The notes: generated by a model not told the origin, from the sequence alone. Positions 24,547-37,154 are shown, numbered from the stretch's first letter. The stretch is DNA of 64,000 nucleotides from Dendrobium chrysotoxum (GCA_019925795.1 CM034304.1:18554228-18618227); one strand, 5' to 3'. A program made the numbers and translations.

Positions 24547-25950
24547 ATCTATGATATAAAGATTTAATGATAAGATAATTAAGATTAAGTACAATTATTT
24601 AAATTAGATTATGGGACATAACACAACTTATATGACATATACTTCTAATTAGGTCAAAGCCAATATTCATAAATTCTTTTAAGACCATGAGTAGCAACAT
24701 CGAACCAAACATCACGAATAATGTTATTTAATCCATTTTTATAACAATATGGCTCACCAATATTAAGTTTTCATTTCGTTAAAAAGGGAAGTTAAAGTTT
24801 CTTAATGATCATTAATACATCATCATAAATTCATCCAATAAAAGATGAATATTAATACAATTTTTTCTTTAATATGAAAGCACACAAGTGCGAAGAAAAA
24901 AATCAAATTGTCTTTGTGAACATATGAACTCCATTTTTAAACAAAATTAACATCAAAATAAATATCTCAATAAAACAAATAGAATAATAATAAAAACACC
25001 TTGTTTTGAATTCAAAAGGACCTAAATCAAGCAATAAATATAGATGAAAACTTTTAAGGTCATTTGAAGGGTTAAACATCCACAAAATGTTATGTTTTAA
25101 TAGTCAAAATAGGCATCTTGATAAGATGAATCTAATGAGTTTAAGACCACTTAATTATAATATCATTAAGAGTTCCAAAATATGCCAAATGATAAAAGAG
25201 CAGGTTTAATTCATATCAATCAATAAAGTGTCATGATTTTTAATAAAATTGATCAAAATACTTATTTAACAATTTATAAATAGATTAGTTCCTATGCTAC
25301 AAGATAATTTGGGACTAAAAAATTCTATAACTTTGTGAGTTCCAAGGTTTCGTCTGCTACTCAAAATTATTGTCAACATAGTATATGCATGCTATAGCCC
25401 ATTAATGATGCCTACAATCGACCCTCATCATCAAAGATTAGTGATGCCTATCCTCAACTACTAAGCACGTTGTTTAATGGCGTGGGCCATGTCATTAGTC
25501 ACCATTAAATAATGTTGTCTTCCATTGTCAATTGATTACCTCTATCATCCACCATTGATGCCCCGACCCCTATTCACCATCATTGATCATCAACAATGCT
25601 CCTAACATTATCTTATGATCCAACGTTCTCCAACAACATAGAAAGGAAGTTTATTAAAACATGCAACTTATATAGTGTATTAATTTCTATTATGAGTTCA
25701 TTTGATTTGTTGAAAAAAGAATGCAAAATAAAATGAATATATGTAGTGTACCTGAAATATTTATAATTATTTGGGTGTAAAACAAATGTAGAATATTACT
25801 TTTTTGTGTTGGTTTTGAAGTGAAATGAATGGCTAAAGATGATGGTGGTTAGTCATACAACTAATGACAGGTGGTGGGTGGTGGTGAGGGGGTGGTGGGC
25901 AGTGAAAGCAAGTAACTATGGTTATAGGTAGTAGCGATTAGTGGGGATGG
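24209..25950. other. Unassigned intergenic DNA with (AT)n tract
   Basis: No gene seen. The part 25380-25640 is C-rich on the plus strand (CATCATCC, CCACCATTGATG words), while 25840-25950 is G-rich (GGTGGTGGGTGGTGGTGAGG), flanking an AT-rich core. This could be an unrecognised element with inverted composition, but no terminal repeats were found. Confidence 0.4.
24467..24542. repeat. (AT)n microsatellite, about 76 bp
   Basis: An uninterrupted AT dinucleotide run. Its length is likely variable between individuals and prone to assembly error. Confidence 0.97.
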
Positions 25951-25952
25951 GC

Positions 25953-26418
25953 TAGGGGTATAAATACTTGACTAGACCCAAAACCCAATACGGATTCGAC
26001 TCAAGAAATTTTGGGTTCGGGTCAACCCATTTTCAATATGGGTCAGGTTCGGCTTCAGCAATCCAACCCATTTTTTAAATCGAGCTAGGTTCGGGTTGAC
26101 CTAGAAACCTAAAGCTATCCTAATTATAACCCACGTATGTTAAATTAATGAGATCATTTTATGCTTGTGTATTCAAAAATTTGAGTAGGGGTGTCAATAC
26201 CCGACCTAACCCAAACTTAATCCATATGCGACGCAGGAAAGTCTGAGTTTAAGTCAACCTATTTTCAATATGGGTCTAGTTCAGGTTCAGTAATTTAACC
26301 CATTTTTTAAAATGGGTTAGGTTTGGTTTGACCCAAAAACTCAAAGCTTAACTGATTACAGCCCTCATCTATTAAATTAATGAGAGTGATCCATATTCGC
26401 ATATTCAGCGTTTGAGCA
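25953..26418 (+). mobile_element. Tandemly duplicated hAT-type 5' terminus
   Basis: Two back-to-back copies of about 233 bp (25953-26185 and 26186-26418). Each starts TAGGGGTRTMAATAC, a common start of plant hAT inverted termini (TAGGGGTGTCAAT). Each then has subterminal words such as TTTTCAATATGGGTC, CAACCCATTTT and TTGACCYARAAAC, which are the GGGTC/GACCC repeats expected for transposase binding. The copies are clearly diverged. A hAT transposase exon lies 1.2 kb downstream in the same orientation, so this may be the 5' end of that element. Confidence 0.6.
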
Positions 26419-27618
26419 TTTTGGGTATTCTCCATTTCTCCTATCTTGACTTACACTTTAGGCTTCTTGCATTCTATCTTCTTCTCTTCTCGACCTTGTT
26501 GAGTTGTCAGTTCTCAAATCTCGAACTCATATATTTCTCTTGTCGGTGCCTATAGCTTTTAATGGAGCTATACCTTCTAGGCTGAACCAATTTTTCAGTT
26601 ATTTGTATATCTTTATCTATTTAATATTTTAGAGCTCTTGGCTATTTTTATGTTGATGTTTTTGGAAGTTACTGGGATTCATTGATTAAATTTCTTTCAT
26701 GGTTTGATGTCATTTTTTAGGTTTCACTGATGTGTGTTAATTTTTAAAATTTTAGGGTTTTTCAAATTAAGGCTGTCTGGGGTTTTTTTTTTTTTTTTTT
26801 TTTTTTTACCAATTTTAGGGTTTATATTTCATATTATGCTCTAAGGAGGAAATCTTTTGGATTATCTCATATTTTCTTGTTTAGGATAAAATGGTGAATG
26901 GTTCTCTGACTCTTTGTTATCTGTCTATGCATCTGTGCTGACGACTGAGTAGTGAGTGCTATTGTGTTCTACTTCTTATTTCTATGAACTTGTATAGTTT
27001 TACTTCTCTGTTAGTTTAGGGTTTAAGATGGTGATTTATTCAGACCTTCTCATGATTTGATCTCTGCACTTGTACTTCTCTATTAGTTTAGGGTTTATGG
27101 TTATATAGTTATGGCTATTATAGTTTTATGCTTCCTTAGTTTATGAAATAATCAGACTAATATATTATGTTTGAGCCTAAGTTCCCAATCAGATTAATAT
27201 CGATTCAAAGCATTCCATAATATTTTATATCATTTTTTAAGCTTGAATTTATATTATGTATTTCTCTCATTATCTCATGGGATGTGTAAAGTTGAAGTTA
27301 GCTCCATTATAGCTTACATAAAGATAAGCTTAAATATACGAAATGGTCAATGAATTTCAGCCTAAGATATTCATCTACACATGTTTCTAAATGAATTACT
27401 TATATATAGAGGGATTGTACTAACTTTTTTGACTATATGAAGTGGCCCTTGAGCAACGTATTCTCTTCTTAAAATTGTTCATGGCTCGATAAAAAATAAA
27501 AAAAATCTATTTTTATGACATTTTATGTGTATCTGTTTAGGCATTTAGTTTAGGGTAAGTATGTTGGTGGTTCAATTATGTATTATACTTTTTAACTATG
27601 TTTAATTTCATTTTTTAG
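26419..27618 (+). other. Probable 5' UTR and intron of hAT element
   Basis: No open frame. A 25-nt T run lies at 26783-26807. The region is T-rich with CTTCTTCTCTTCTCG-type leader sequence at about 26480, and it ends with a good 3' splice site (TTTCATTTTTTAG, AG at 27617-27618) before the acidic exon. The donor was not assigned. Confidence 0.4.
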
Positions 27619-28046
27619 ATAGAGGACTCCAATAGTGTTGTTGAAAGTACTCCTCTTGCAAATGTACAAGTTGATGTTGGTGTTAATGAAGGAGATGATA
27701 TTCAAATAGACACTAATTATGTTGATGATGTTGATATTGGTGATGAGGATGTAAAAGAAAAGGATGATAAAGGTTGACTTTAATTGTATGGGGTCATTAT
27801 GACATGTTACCCCAAGCTGCTGATGGTAAACAAAGATGTACATACAAGAAATATGGCAAAGTTTACCAATGTAATATCAAGAATGGCTTTAACAACTTAA
27901 AACATCATTTGCAAGTTTATAAGAAAAAAAGTACCTCTGATATAGGCCAGTTACTTTCGCAGTCAAATTCTAGCTCACCAATTTCCTTAGCTGACATTAA
28001 GTTTGGCCACCATGAATTCCATGATTTTTTCATTGCTGCCATTATT
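27619..28046 (+). pseudogene. hAT transposase N-terminus, cut by element A
   Basis: After a splice acceptor, an acidic stretch (IEDSNSVVESTPLANVQVD, then DDVDIGDEDVKEKDD) runs to a stop near 27776. A one-base shift leads into a BED-type zinc finger region: VWGHYDMLPQAADGKQRCTY, GKVYQCN, NNLKHHLQVYKKK. The BED ligands should be C-x2-C and H-x3-5-C; here the second Cys (Y in CTYKKYGK) and the last Cys (Y in LQVYKKK) are lost. The reading frame continues to 28100 only because LTR sequence of element A supplies the last residues. The catalytic and dimerisation parts of the transposase are absent. Confidence 0.7.
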
Positions 28047-29918
28047 TGTTGCAATCCAGGATCCCTAATCAATGATTTTGATGATGATAAATATTATTGA
28101 TTAAATTGTTACTTTTCTCGCTGGATATGTTAGATATTTCTTCCGTCTATAAGCACTAACATTATAGGTAAGACACTCAAGGCTACTGAAAGCTCAAGAA
28201 TGGGTAAAATAGGAATGTCAAGTAAATAAAGTCTATTATTTTACTTTTCATTTTTTTCTATTTCTTGAGTTTGGCCACACAAGAGTGTATGCAATTGGGT
28301 GAACATGCACACACACACAAGGTGAGTGAGATAAATTTTAAAAGTTAAAATTTTTTAAACTAATCGTATTATGTGACTTATAATCATACTGTACGATATG
28401 TATAGAAAGAATGGGGTTAATAGCTAATTAAAAAATTAGTTTACGTGACCTAATTATACTGTATGATCTTGATCGTATAGTACGATTCATTACGATCTGA
28501 AAACCCTAGCCGCTAGATTAATTTAAGTAAAATTTTAAATTTTGATTTTTAAACTAATCATATTATACAATGCTAATTGTATTGTACGAATATTTGAAAT
28601 CTTTCTTAAATTAACCCCATAATTAGTCAGTCAAATCAAAGTTTAATTAATGTTAGCCGATCATAATGTACGATATTGATCATACCAAATAAGTAATAGA
28701 GACAAAATTTGGTCATCCCAAATATCGTAATAAATAAAAACATGATTTTTGAATTAATCATACTGTACGATATTCATATCGTACTGAATGACTTACTTGA
28801 AATCAATTAACCGTATTATACGATGAGAGTGGTATGGGACGATTAATGAAAATGATTTTTAATCATCCCAAGAAACATCAATAAGAGAAAATCAAATAAA
28901 TCATAACGAATTATCTTTGAATTGTATTGTACGATGTGTTTGAAAAAGTTGAACAGTTCGTTTAAATGACTATTTATATTATACTAGATGAGATTAGTTT
29001 TAAACTGATCGTACTAAACGAATTCAAATTATACTATATGAACAGTGACTGCTAACTTAATTTTTTAGGATTTTTTGGAGCCCTATACTTAAGCAAGTTT
29101 CGGAGATTCTCTTTAAAATGGTGAGAGGATTGTGTGACTACTAATGGTACTCTAAGAGAGAAGCTTTTGAGAAATCCAGAGTTTGTGAGGAAGGAGAAGG
29201 TGTGATTAAGCATGAGGGAGGAGGAGTTTGAGGAAATCATACGGTTGCTTCAGGCTAGCTACACCCTTGCTCCTCCTACGGCCTTGGTGAGCCTTTGGAA
29301 GCTCTCTAGAGAGAGGCTTCTAAGTCAAGTCCTCAAGGTACTATGCCTTCTCCAAGAGGGAAAAAAAGGAGCTGAGGTTCTCTGCCTTCTCCATGAGGGA
29401 GAAAAATGAGTCAAGGCCTGCTGGCATCACTAGGAGGGTGATATAGCATCTAGCACTCCCTCGCATCAGGTTTGGTGAAAGTGAGTTTGTAAGGGCTTCT
29501 CCACGTTGCTATGGGAGCAAAAGGAGAGACACTAAGTTTTAGTGTAATTCTTAGAGCAGAGGACTTCGGGAAGTGGACGTAGGTCAAGCTTAGCCAAACC
29601 ACTATAAAATTCTCTTGTGTATTTTTTTCCTTTTCGTAATTTTATTTTTCCTACATTTCATTTTTGTTATAACTGCCTGGGAAAATGGGTGATTATTGCT
29701 TAGTTTCATAAATCAAGATATCGTCATAGTTAAATTGATATTTTTAATAAACTCGTTCACTTATGTAATTAATTAAAATTTGGTATTTTTAATTTTTGAA
29801 AACATTTCAAAAAAAATTATCATTGTTAGTTCTAAGTTAAGAAAATTTTTTAAATTACCAATTCACCCCCCTCTTGGTGAGCCTCGGGCTAGTTCCTTAA
29901 GGTCTTTACAAACTTTTA
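28047..29918 (+). mobile_element. Element A 5' LTR
   Basis: An LTR of about 1.87 kb starting TGTTGCAATCCAGGATCCC. U3 (28330-29045) has palindromes such as ATCATACTGTACGATAT and paired GTATGATCTTGATCGTATAGTACG-type sites. The leader has CTCTGCCTTCTCCATGAGGG repeats (29335-29450). The conserved GGAAGTGGACGTAGGTCAA and CACTATAAAATTC block is at 29571-29612. The end is near 29918, just before the primer site; the terminal CA is decayed. Confidence 0.85.
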
Positions 29919-29920
29919 GG

Positions 29921-29933
29921 TGGTATTAAAGCG
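29921..29933 (+). promoter_or_regulatory. Element A primer binding site
   Basis: TGGTATTAAAGCG differs from the initiator-Met type TGGTATCAGAGCG at two positions. Confidence 0.75.
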
Positions 29934-29976
29934 GGTCTCAAAAATAATGTATTAGAAAACTTTTGAAGAATGATTA

Positions 29977-31739
29977 ATGGATCATTTTTGTAATCATAAT
30001 ACTGTGAAGGGTTATTCGATAACCCGTCTACTACTATTTAAAAATATTCCTTTTGATTTTTGGAAAATACGCATGTCTACTTTTTACAATCCATTAACTA
30101 TAAAATTTTGTATATCATTCAAACTGGCTATTCACTTCCATTACATGTAGTTAATGCTGTCAAAATAGATATTCCTTTTATTAAATGGAGTTATTAGGAT
30201 AGGGAACTTGCACAGTTAAATGTTAAATGTTTAAATTATTTCTTTTGTGCTTTAAAATTCGAGTTTCTACATGCACTACGGAGAAGAAGATTTAGAATAG
30301 GTTATGTATCACTTATGAGGGAACTAGTGAAGTAAATTAATCTAGGCTAAATATTCTACTACAAGACTATGAACTCCTTTACATGAAACCTAGAGAGACT
30401 GTATTTAAAATGTATTCTAGGTTCACCCAAATAGTGACATCCTTACATGCACTAGATAGAGAACTATTAAACTCTAAAAAAGTTAATAAGATTCTACGCT
30501 ATTTACCTAGTTCTTAAGATGCCAACATAACTACAATTATTGAATCTAAAGACTTGAATGTTTATTCCATTGATAATTTGCTTGTGTTGCTCATTACCTA
30601 TGAGTAAGGAGTGAGTCAAAGATAAAGTGATGTAGGAGAGAAGAAGGAGAAAGTTATAGCACAAAAAGAAAATAATATCGACGGTGATAGTTCTATAGCG
30701 GAGGAGGATTACAACATCGCCTTAATGACATAACAATTCAAGAGTTTTTTGAAAAGAAAACAAAGATGTCATCATCACAATTAGAGCAAAGTTAAAAAGC
30801 AACAAAAATATTAAAGCTTCTTCTGACACCGTTTACTTCCAAGCTAAATGCCCCAATCTGAAGACTCATCTGATCAAGGAGAATGGTGAAGAGAGGCTAA
30901 TGTTTAGGAGGGGCAAGTAGAAGACACAAAAAGCTTTTTGGGCTGACTCTGCCTTAGAATCATCAGAAATAGAAGCAGAGGAGGAGGTAGAAAACTTGTG
31001 TTTTATGGTTAATGATAATCTTGATCAATCAGATCAAGATGAGATATGTCAAATTTTCTATGATGAATTTCTCATTATTTCTAAAAATATTCATGACTCG
31101 TATAGGAAGTTGAAAAAGATGCATGCTAGTCTCAATATTGAATTCTTTAATTTATAAAAGAAGCTTGCTAGTTTAACTGTCGAGCACTCTACTTTAGATA
31201 GCGATCATATAACTTTATTAGATGAATTTATTGCATTAAATAAGAAGCATACTAACCTATCTAATGCATATGATTCCTTGAAAACATTACATATTGAACT
31301 AGAAAACTCATTTAGAAAATTAAAAAAACTTGCATGTCAACTAGATAATAGTGAGCATGCATTAAAATTGAACGGGGAAAGCTATGAAAATGATAATGAA
31401 TTTTTGAGAGCAAAAGTCATTACATTTGAGAACAACAAACCATTACCCACACTAACTCAATGGTACAACCCCTCAACACATCATGCATCACTTAAACCTA
31501 GGATGAGGCACCATAACCCACATTGGTTAATAAACTCATTTTCTGGTATTAGGTGTTACTCTTGTGTCATGTTAGGACACATAGCCTGCACTTGCACAAC
31601 CCACCGTAGGAAACATCTATTATGGAGGCTTAAATTGCATTCATCACAATATAGCATGCATACATCTCATTTATTTAAGCATAAGGTGGAACCCAAACTC
31701 ACTTGAGTTCCCAAATCTAACCATTCACTGATTATGTAG
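29977..31739 (+). pseudogene. Element A gag remnant
   Basis: Starts MDHFCNHNTVKGYSITR. Capsid-like blocks follow (IPFDFWKIRMSTF, ELAQLNVKCLN, MYSRFTQIVTSLHAL, LLNSKKVNKILRYLPS), then a decayed first zinc knuckle, an acidic region, the coiled-coil Lys-rich part (31090-31440) and a second knuckle, CYSCVMLGHIACTC (C-x2-C-x4-H-x4-C, intact, about 31555-31596). Several stops occur. In this element gag reaches the TAG at 31737-31739 in the same frame as pol, unlike B, C and E where one base fewer puts pol in the -1 frame. Confidence 0.85.
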
Positions 31740-34048
31740 AAGTGCTCTCACAAAAGGCCTAGTGAGGGCATGTGGTACCTGGATAGTGGATGCTCGAGGC
31801 ACATGACTAGTGATATGAAGCTATTCATCACACTGGAGGCCCATTTAGGAGGCAAGGTAACATTAGGAGACAACATCACTAGAAAAATGGTGGGCTCATG
31901 TATAATTGGTAACTCCAAAAACTTTATAATTAAAAAGATTGTATTAGTTGATAATTTAAAGAATAATTTATTAAGCATTAGTCAACAATGTGATAAAGGC
32001 TTAAATATAAAATTCCTTTCTAACAAATACATTATTAGTTTAAATGAAAAACTTGTGTTTGAAGGAAAATGGATGAATAATGTTTACATGTTAAACTTAA
32101 ATTGCATAAAAAATTCAAATTTCTTGTGCTTTAAAACTATAATTAATGAATCTTGGTTATGGCATAGAATATTATATCATGTAAGCATGAAGACTCTTAA
32201 GAATATCACCCAAAAAAATCTAGTTAGAGGAATACCTAAGTTAGACTTCACTAAGAATCACCTATGTGATGCATGCCAACTAGGAACTCAAGTTAGGTCT
32301 TCATTTCATTAAATCAAAGACATTAACACCTCTAAGCCACTAGAAATCCTTCACATGGACCTATTTAGACCAATTAGTATAGCCAGCCTAGTAGGGAAGA
32401 CATATGAATTTATGATAGTAGATGAATACTCTAGATTTACTTGGATTAGACCAAGATTCAAAGGATATTAGGATGTGAAATCTCAAAAATTTATAGTGAT
32501 CATAGTGGGGAGTTCAAAATGATAAGTTGAGTCATTCTATCAAGAGATAAGAATAAAATATAACTTCTTTGTCCTTAAGACCCCCCAACAGAATGGAATA
32601 ACTAAAAGGAAAAACAAAACCTTAGTGGAAGCTACTAGGGAAATACTTGCTGAGTGTTCACTCCCTATGTATTTTTGGATAGAAGCAGTGAATATTGCTT
32701 ATTATATTTTAAATAGAGTGAATGTTAGATCCAAGCTTAATAAGACACCCTATGAAATCCTTAAGGGTAGGAGATCCAACCTTTCTCACTCGCATGTCTT
32801 TGGTTGTAAATGTTTAATCTTAATCAATGGAAAATCACCCTTACAAAAATTTGATCCCAAGTCTAATGAAGGTTTCTTCTTAGGTTACTCATCTGTAGGT
32901 AAGGCCTATAGAATCTTCAATAAGAGGACCATTGTAGTAGAAGAGTCTACCCGTATGGTATTTGATGAATTAGAAAGGACTTCTGAATCTAAACCTGAAG
33001 AAGAAGAAGAAGTGGAGGTCATTCAATAGGTAGAAACCATTATTATAGGAGATAGAGTATAGCCTCAAGAAAAATTGCCTAGAGAATGGAGATGTTCTTC
33101 AAGTCATCCTAAAGAACTAGGCATGGACTTAGAAAGGAAGTTAGTCATTCAACTTTTATTCTATAATAGAACCTACCAACATAGATCAAATCCTAGCTGA
33201 TAAATTTTGGATCCTAGTAATGCAAGAAGAGCTAAACCAATTTGTTAGAAATTATATATGGGAACTAGTCAAGGGACCTAAGGACTAGAGTGTAGTTGGA
33301 ATAAAGTGGGTTTTTAAAAATAAGATGAATGACTATAGAATAGTAGTAAGGAATAAGGCCAGAATAGTAGCTAAGGGGTATAAACAGATCGAAGGAATAG
33401 ATTTTGAGAAAACCTTTACCCTGTAGCTAGACTAAAAGCCCGTAGGGTGCTATTAGCCTGTGTTTCTTTAAGAGATTTTAAGTGTATCAAATGGATGTTA
33501 AGGGTGCCTTCCTAAATGGGGTGGATCAAGAGAATATTTATGTTGAGCAACTCCCAAGTTTTGAAAATTCATAATTCCTAAATTATGTATTCAAACTAAA
33601 GAAGGCCTTATATCGGTTAAAGGAAGCACTTAGAGCTTGGTATGAAAGGTTGAGCACATTCCTTCTAGATAGAGGCTTTGTTTAGTGTAGTGTAGACACC
33701 ACCCTCTTCCTAAATAAAGAAGGAGAAGATATACTCATTATTCAAATTTATGTTGATGATATCTTATTTGGATCCTCATATAAAATCCTATGTGGTAAAT
33801 TTTCAAAAATAATGAGAAGAAAATTTAAGATAAGTATGATGGGAGAGCTAAGCAACCTTCTTGGATATAGTGTAAAGCAAATGGATGATGGAATCTTCCT
33901 TAGCTAATATAAATACATCAAGGACATCCTTAAAAAGTATGAAATAGATAATGCTAAGGCCATGAACACTCCCATGAGCTCTACTATTCAATTAGACAAA
34001 GACTAAAATAAAAAATTAGTAGATCAGAAAAAGTATATGGGAAATAAT
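31740..34048 (+). pseudogene. Element A pol, part 1: protease, integrase, RT
   Basis: The protease motif WYLDSGCSRHMT is intact (about 31770), then GGKVTLGDNITRKMVG. Integrase zinc ligands are seen in WHRILYH and HLCDACQ. The first core Asp is present (HMDLF), and VDEYSRFTW is followed by a small deletion. The integrase C-terminal part, from about 32625, includes YFWIEAVNIAYYILNRV and FGCKCLILING. RT follows from about 33300 with VFKNKMND, QMDVKGAFLNGV and an intact YVDDILFGS (about 33748). At least ten stops or shifts are present. The frame is interrupted after the DQKK motif by N; ATAAT at 34044-34048 is the left target copy. Confidence 0.88.
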
Positions 34049-35705
34049 TGAAAGCGCGAATAGGTTGTTAGACCTATTGCTCACGTCCCTAGGCTAATCA
34101 AGAGGGGGGGTGAATTGGTACTTTTTAAAAATTACTCTTGGCTTATGAAAAAAAAAATTTTAAAGCAAATCGTACAGTACGATATACCTTCGTACAGTAC
34201 GAACAGATTTAACTTTGGCTTTTTCTTCAATGGCAAAAATTCAACCACAAAGAAAATAAACTGCAACAAGAAATAAAAATGCAGAAAATAAACAGTGAAC
34301 AGAGAACACCAGAATTTATAGTGGTTCGGTCAAAACATGACCTACATCCACTCTCTAGAGACTCCTTCTCTAGGTATTGCACTAAACTCAAGTGACTCTC
34401 CTTTTGCCCCCACAGTAAGGCGGAGAAGCCTTTACAAACTCTCTTCCACCAACACCAGTGCGGCAGAGAACCGTCATCCTTTTCACCCTCCAAGTGCGAC
34501 AGAGAACCGTCATCCTTTTCACTCTCCAAGTGCGGTAGAGAACCTTCGTCCTTTTCACTCTCCAAGTGCGACAGAGAACCGGAATCCTCTCGAACAATCC
34601 TCTTGCAAAAGTCTCCAAGGACACTAGGAAGATGCTTGAAGAACAAGTAAAAGAAATCCTCTCAATTGGATAACCTTGTGAATCTCCTCATAATTTTCTC
34701 TTGAAAGATCTCTCAAAACTCACTCCCAAACACTCTCCCAATCACTCTCCTCTCACTTCCCAAAAGAATTTTCGCAGAAGGATCTATCCTTCAAACAGTT
34801 TTGAGTCATTTTTATACTTGGGACAGAAAAAACCGACTAAAAATTGAAATTTCAAGTTAAGTCCGTGTCGATCGTCCCGTATAATCTCAGATCGTCCCGT
34901 ACGAATAGTTCAAAATATCGACCATTTTGTCTCGTACGAAAGCTTGGACGAATCGAACAGAGAGCTTCGTACGAACATTCATCCCGTACGAAAGCTTGGA
35001 CGAATCGATCAGTGAGCTTCGTACGAATAGTCGTCCCGTACGAAAGCTTGGAAGAATCAATCAGTGAGCTTCGTACAAACAGTCGTCCTGTACGAAAGCT
35101 TGGACGAATCGAACAGAGAGCTTCATACGAACAGTCATCCCGTACGAACGCTTGGACGAATCAAATAGAGAGCTTTGTATGAACATTTCGTCCCATACGA
35201 AGTCTTGGATGAATCCAATTTTAAGCTGCTCGTACAGCAAAACTCATGTACGAAAGGTATTTGTACTGTACAAACATGGCTTAGAAAAATTTTCTTTGCA
35301 CGCCGGTTCTGTTTGGAGGACATATTCTACAAATCATCCCGTACGATTACAAGTCGTACTGTACGATCAGTCTTAAAAAAATTTAAGATTTTTACTCCCC
35401 CAATGTGTATGTGTGCATAATTATCCAACTTAAAATCACACTCTCTCAGACTCAAGAAAAAGAAAATTTTACAGACTTCATTTACAGTGGACAGGTAAAC
35501 TTGAAGTTTGTGAACTTGAAGTCTTCAACAATCTAGAGTGTGAATTTCCTGAAAGATACTTTAGTATACACAACAAAAAAAAACTCAAATATATGTTAAA
35601 AGATGAATTAGACAAACAATAAGCTTTTGTAATCATCAAAAACCTAAATAACATTAACTTGGATTAGAATTCACATGAACAAACCGATTCACCCAAATTA
35701 CAACA
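34049..35705 (-). mobile_element. Element N 3' LTR
   Basis: Plus-strand ends are TGAAAGCGCG and TTACAACA. The TATA box on the minus strand, TATAAAAA, is at 34809-34816. The leader has 36-bp repeats (GAACCGTCATCCTTTTCAC..CTCCAAGTGCG, 34440-34590). U3 has six copies of a 52-bp unit (about 34930-35210) and palindromes TCGTACAGTACGA (about 34170-34203). The conserved TATAGTGGTTCGGTC block is at 34318. Confidence 0.95.
34930..35215. repeat. 52-bp tandem array in U3 of element N (left LTR)
   Basis: Six copies with AAGCTTGGACGAATC at about 34940, 34992, 35043, 35096, 35148 and 35200 (spacing 51-53). Each copy contains TCGTACGAA-type palindromes. Reading frames through it are artefacts. Confidence 0.92.
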
Positions 35706-37154
35706 ATCTCCCCCTTTTTGATGATGGCAAAATAACTATTGTTTGAAATGAAATACATAAAAAAAATCTTCTAACATCCACTAAATGTACTCTCTTAAAT
35801 AAAAGATCTACACTCCCCCTAAATAAAAGATCCCTAAAGTTCCCCTAAAGTGTTGATTTATCCTATCCCTAAGCTCCCCCTAAAGACTAATCAAGATATA
35901 TGAGGATTTAGAATTTTACATGGAATACACAAGGGAAGGATATGATAAAGGGTAGGATAGAGTGTAGAAATGATAACACAAGCACATACAAAAATAATAG
36001 CACAAGAAACAAAACAAACAAATAGCACATAACATAAGTCAAACTAACATAAGTCAAACTATTACAAACAAATAGCACATAAGCACAAGTCAAATTAACA
36101 TAAGTCAAACAAGTAGTCACATAACATACAAAATAGCACATATAAAATAGCACATAATATACATAAGTCAAACAATAAAATTCTCCCCCTTTTGCCAACA
36201 GCAAAAAGTTCACTTAAAAATAGTTGAGAAGAGGAATTATATTAAATGAAGTTTAACTATAATATTCAATTGAGATGCAAAAACTAAATACTCAAAAAAT
36301 GTTAGATTGCATAGTATGTTAAGGAGAAGAAAAGTTAATCTTAAGTTGTAATATATTAGACATATTAGTAGTCTCAATTTTGTATAGAAGATGAGATAAC
36401 ATTACCAAAATTCTAAGTCTATAGTGACAATTATTGATTAGTGAAAATAGAGAAAAAATGCTAAAGGAAAGAGAATTTGGCGACTTTGCACATCTTTTCA
36501 AAATGTAGGCTAATTTTGTGCCTTATTAAAATTTGGCGACACTGCGCATCTTTTATTGGATGACACACTTTGTGTGTCTTTTCACATTTGGCGACATTGC
36601 GCATCTTTTTCTTGTATGGCATATTTTGTGCATCTTTTCAAACTTTGCTTTGAATGTAAGATTCTTTTCAAAAACATTATCTCTTAGTCACACATACAAT
36701 AATAAACATTAAGATTTAGACAGTGAGAATAATGTTAAAACATCAAAAATACACAAATTTAGACTAAATAATACATGTCTAAATAAGATTAAGTAAGATC
36801 TTCTAATCAACACCAAAACATAATGAAATTTAAACAAATTTGAAAATTTAAATTTATGCATAGTATTTTCTATTGTAATATGAACTCAATTAACATTCTA
36901 GATCATTAATCAACTATAGTCAAGTGAAAAGAAAAAGAAAAATAAAACAGTCATTAACACAAAAAAATAAGCACAGAAATAGTAGAACATTTCATTTCCA
37001 ATCATTTGAAACATACAAGTTACATTTAGGCATCATCCAAAATAAAAACTTGCTAGACATTTCAAAAAACATAAACTTTCACAAAACATAGAACAGCCTC
37101 AAACTGATAAAAGGAAAAAAAATCACATCTCAAGCCATATCATAATAACGCGAG
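35706..37154 (-). other. Element N 3' untranslated region with several PPTs
   Basis: No coding frame. The PPT next to the 3' LTR is AAAAAGGGGGAG on the minus strand (35708-35719). Further PPT-like tracts lie at 35813-35820, 35874-35881 and 36183-36193. The section 36466-36640 has alternating motifs with AAAAGATGYGCAAWGTCGCC and GGCACAAAATTAGCC on the minus strand, also present at the same place in element B. The section 36000-36180 is a low-complexity CACATAA/AAGTCAAA repeat. Confidence 0.75.

Noticed and set aside
34227..34646. Open frames with 12-residue repeats (LESEKDDGSLPH type) on both strands
   Set aside because: These translate the 36-bp LTR leader repeats; the same DNA is open in several frames because the unit length is a multiple of three.
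34844..35420. Overlapping open frames with SYEQSSRT-type repeats
   Set aside because: They are shadows of the 52-bp U3 array in LTRs of element N.
35908..36213. Minus-strand open frame rich in Cys, Tyr, Leu and Val
   Set aside because: Translation of a CACATAA/AAGTCAAA low-complexity stretch in N's 3' untranslated region.
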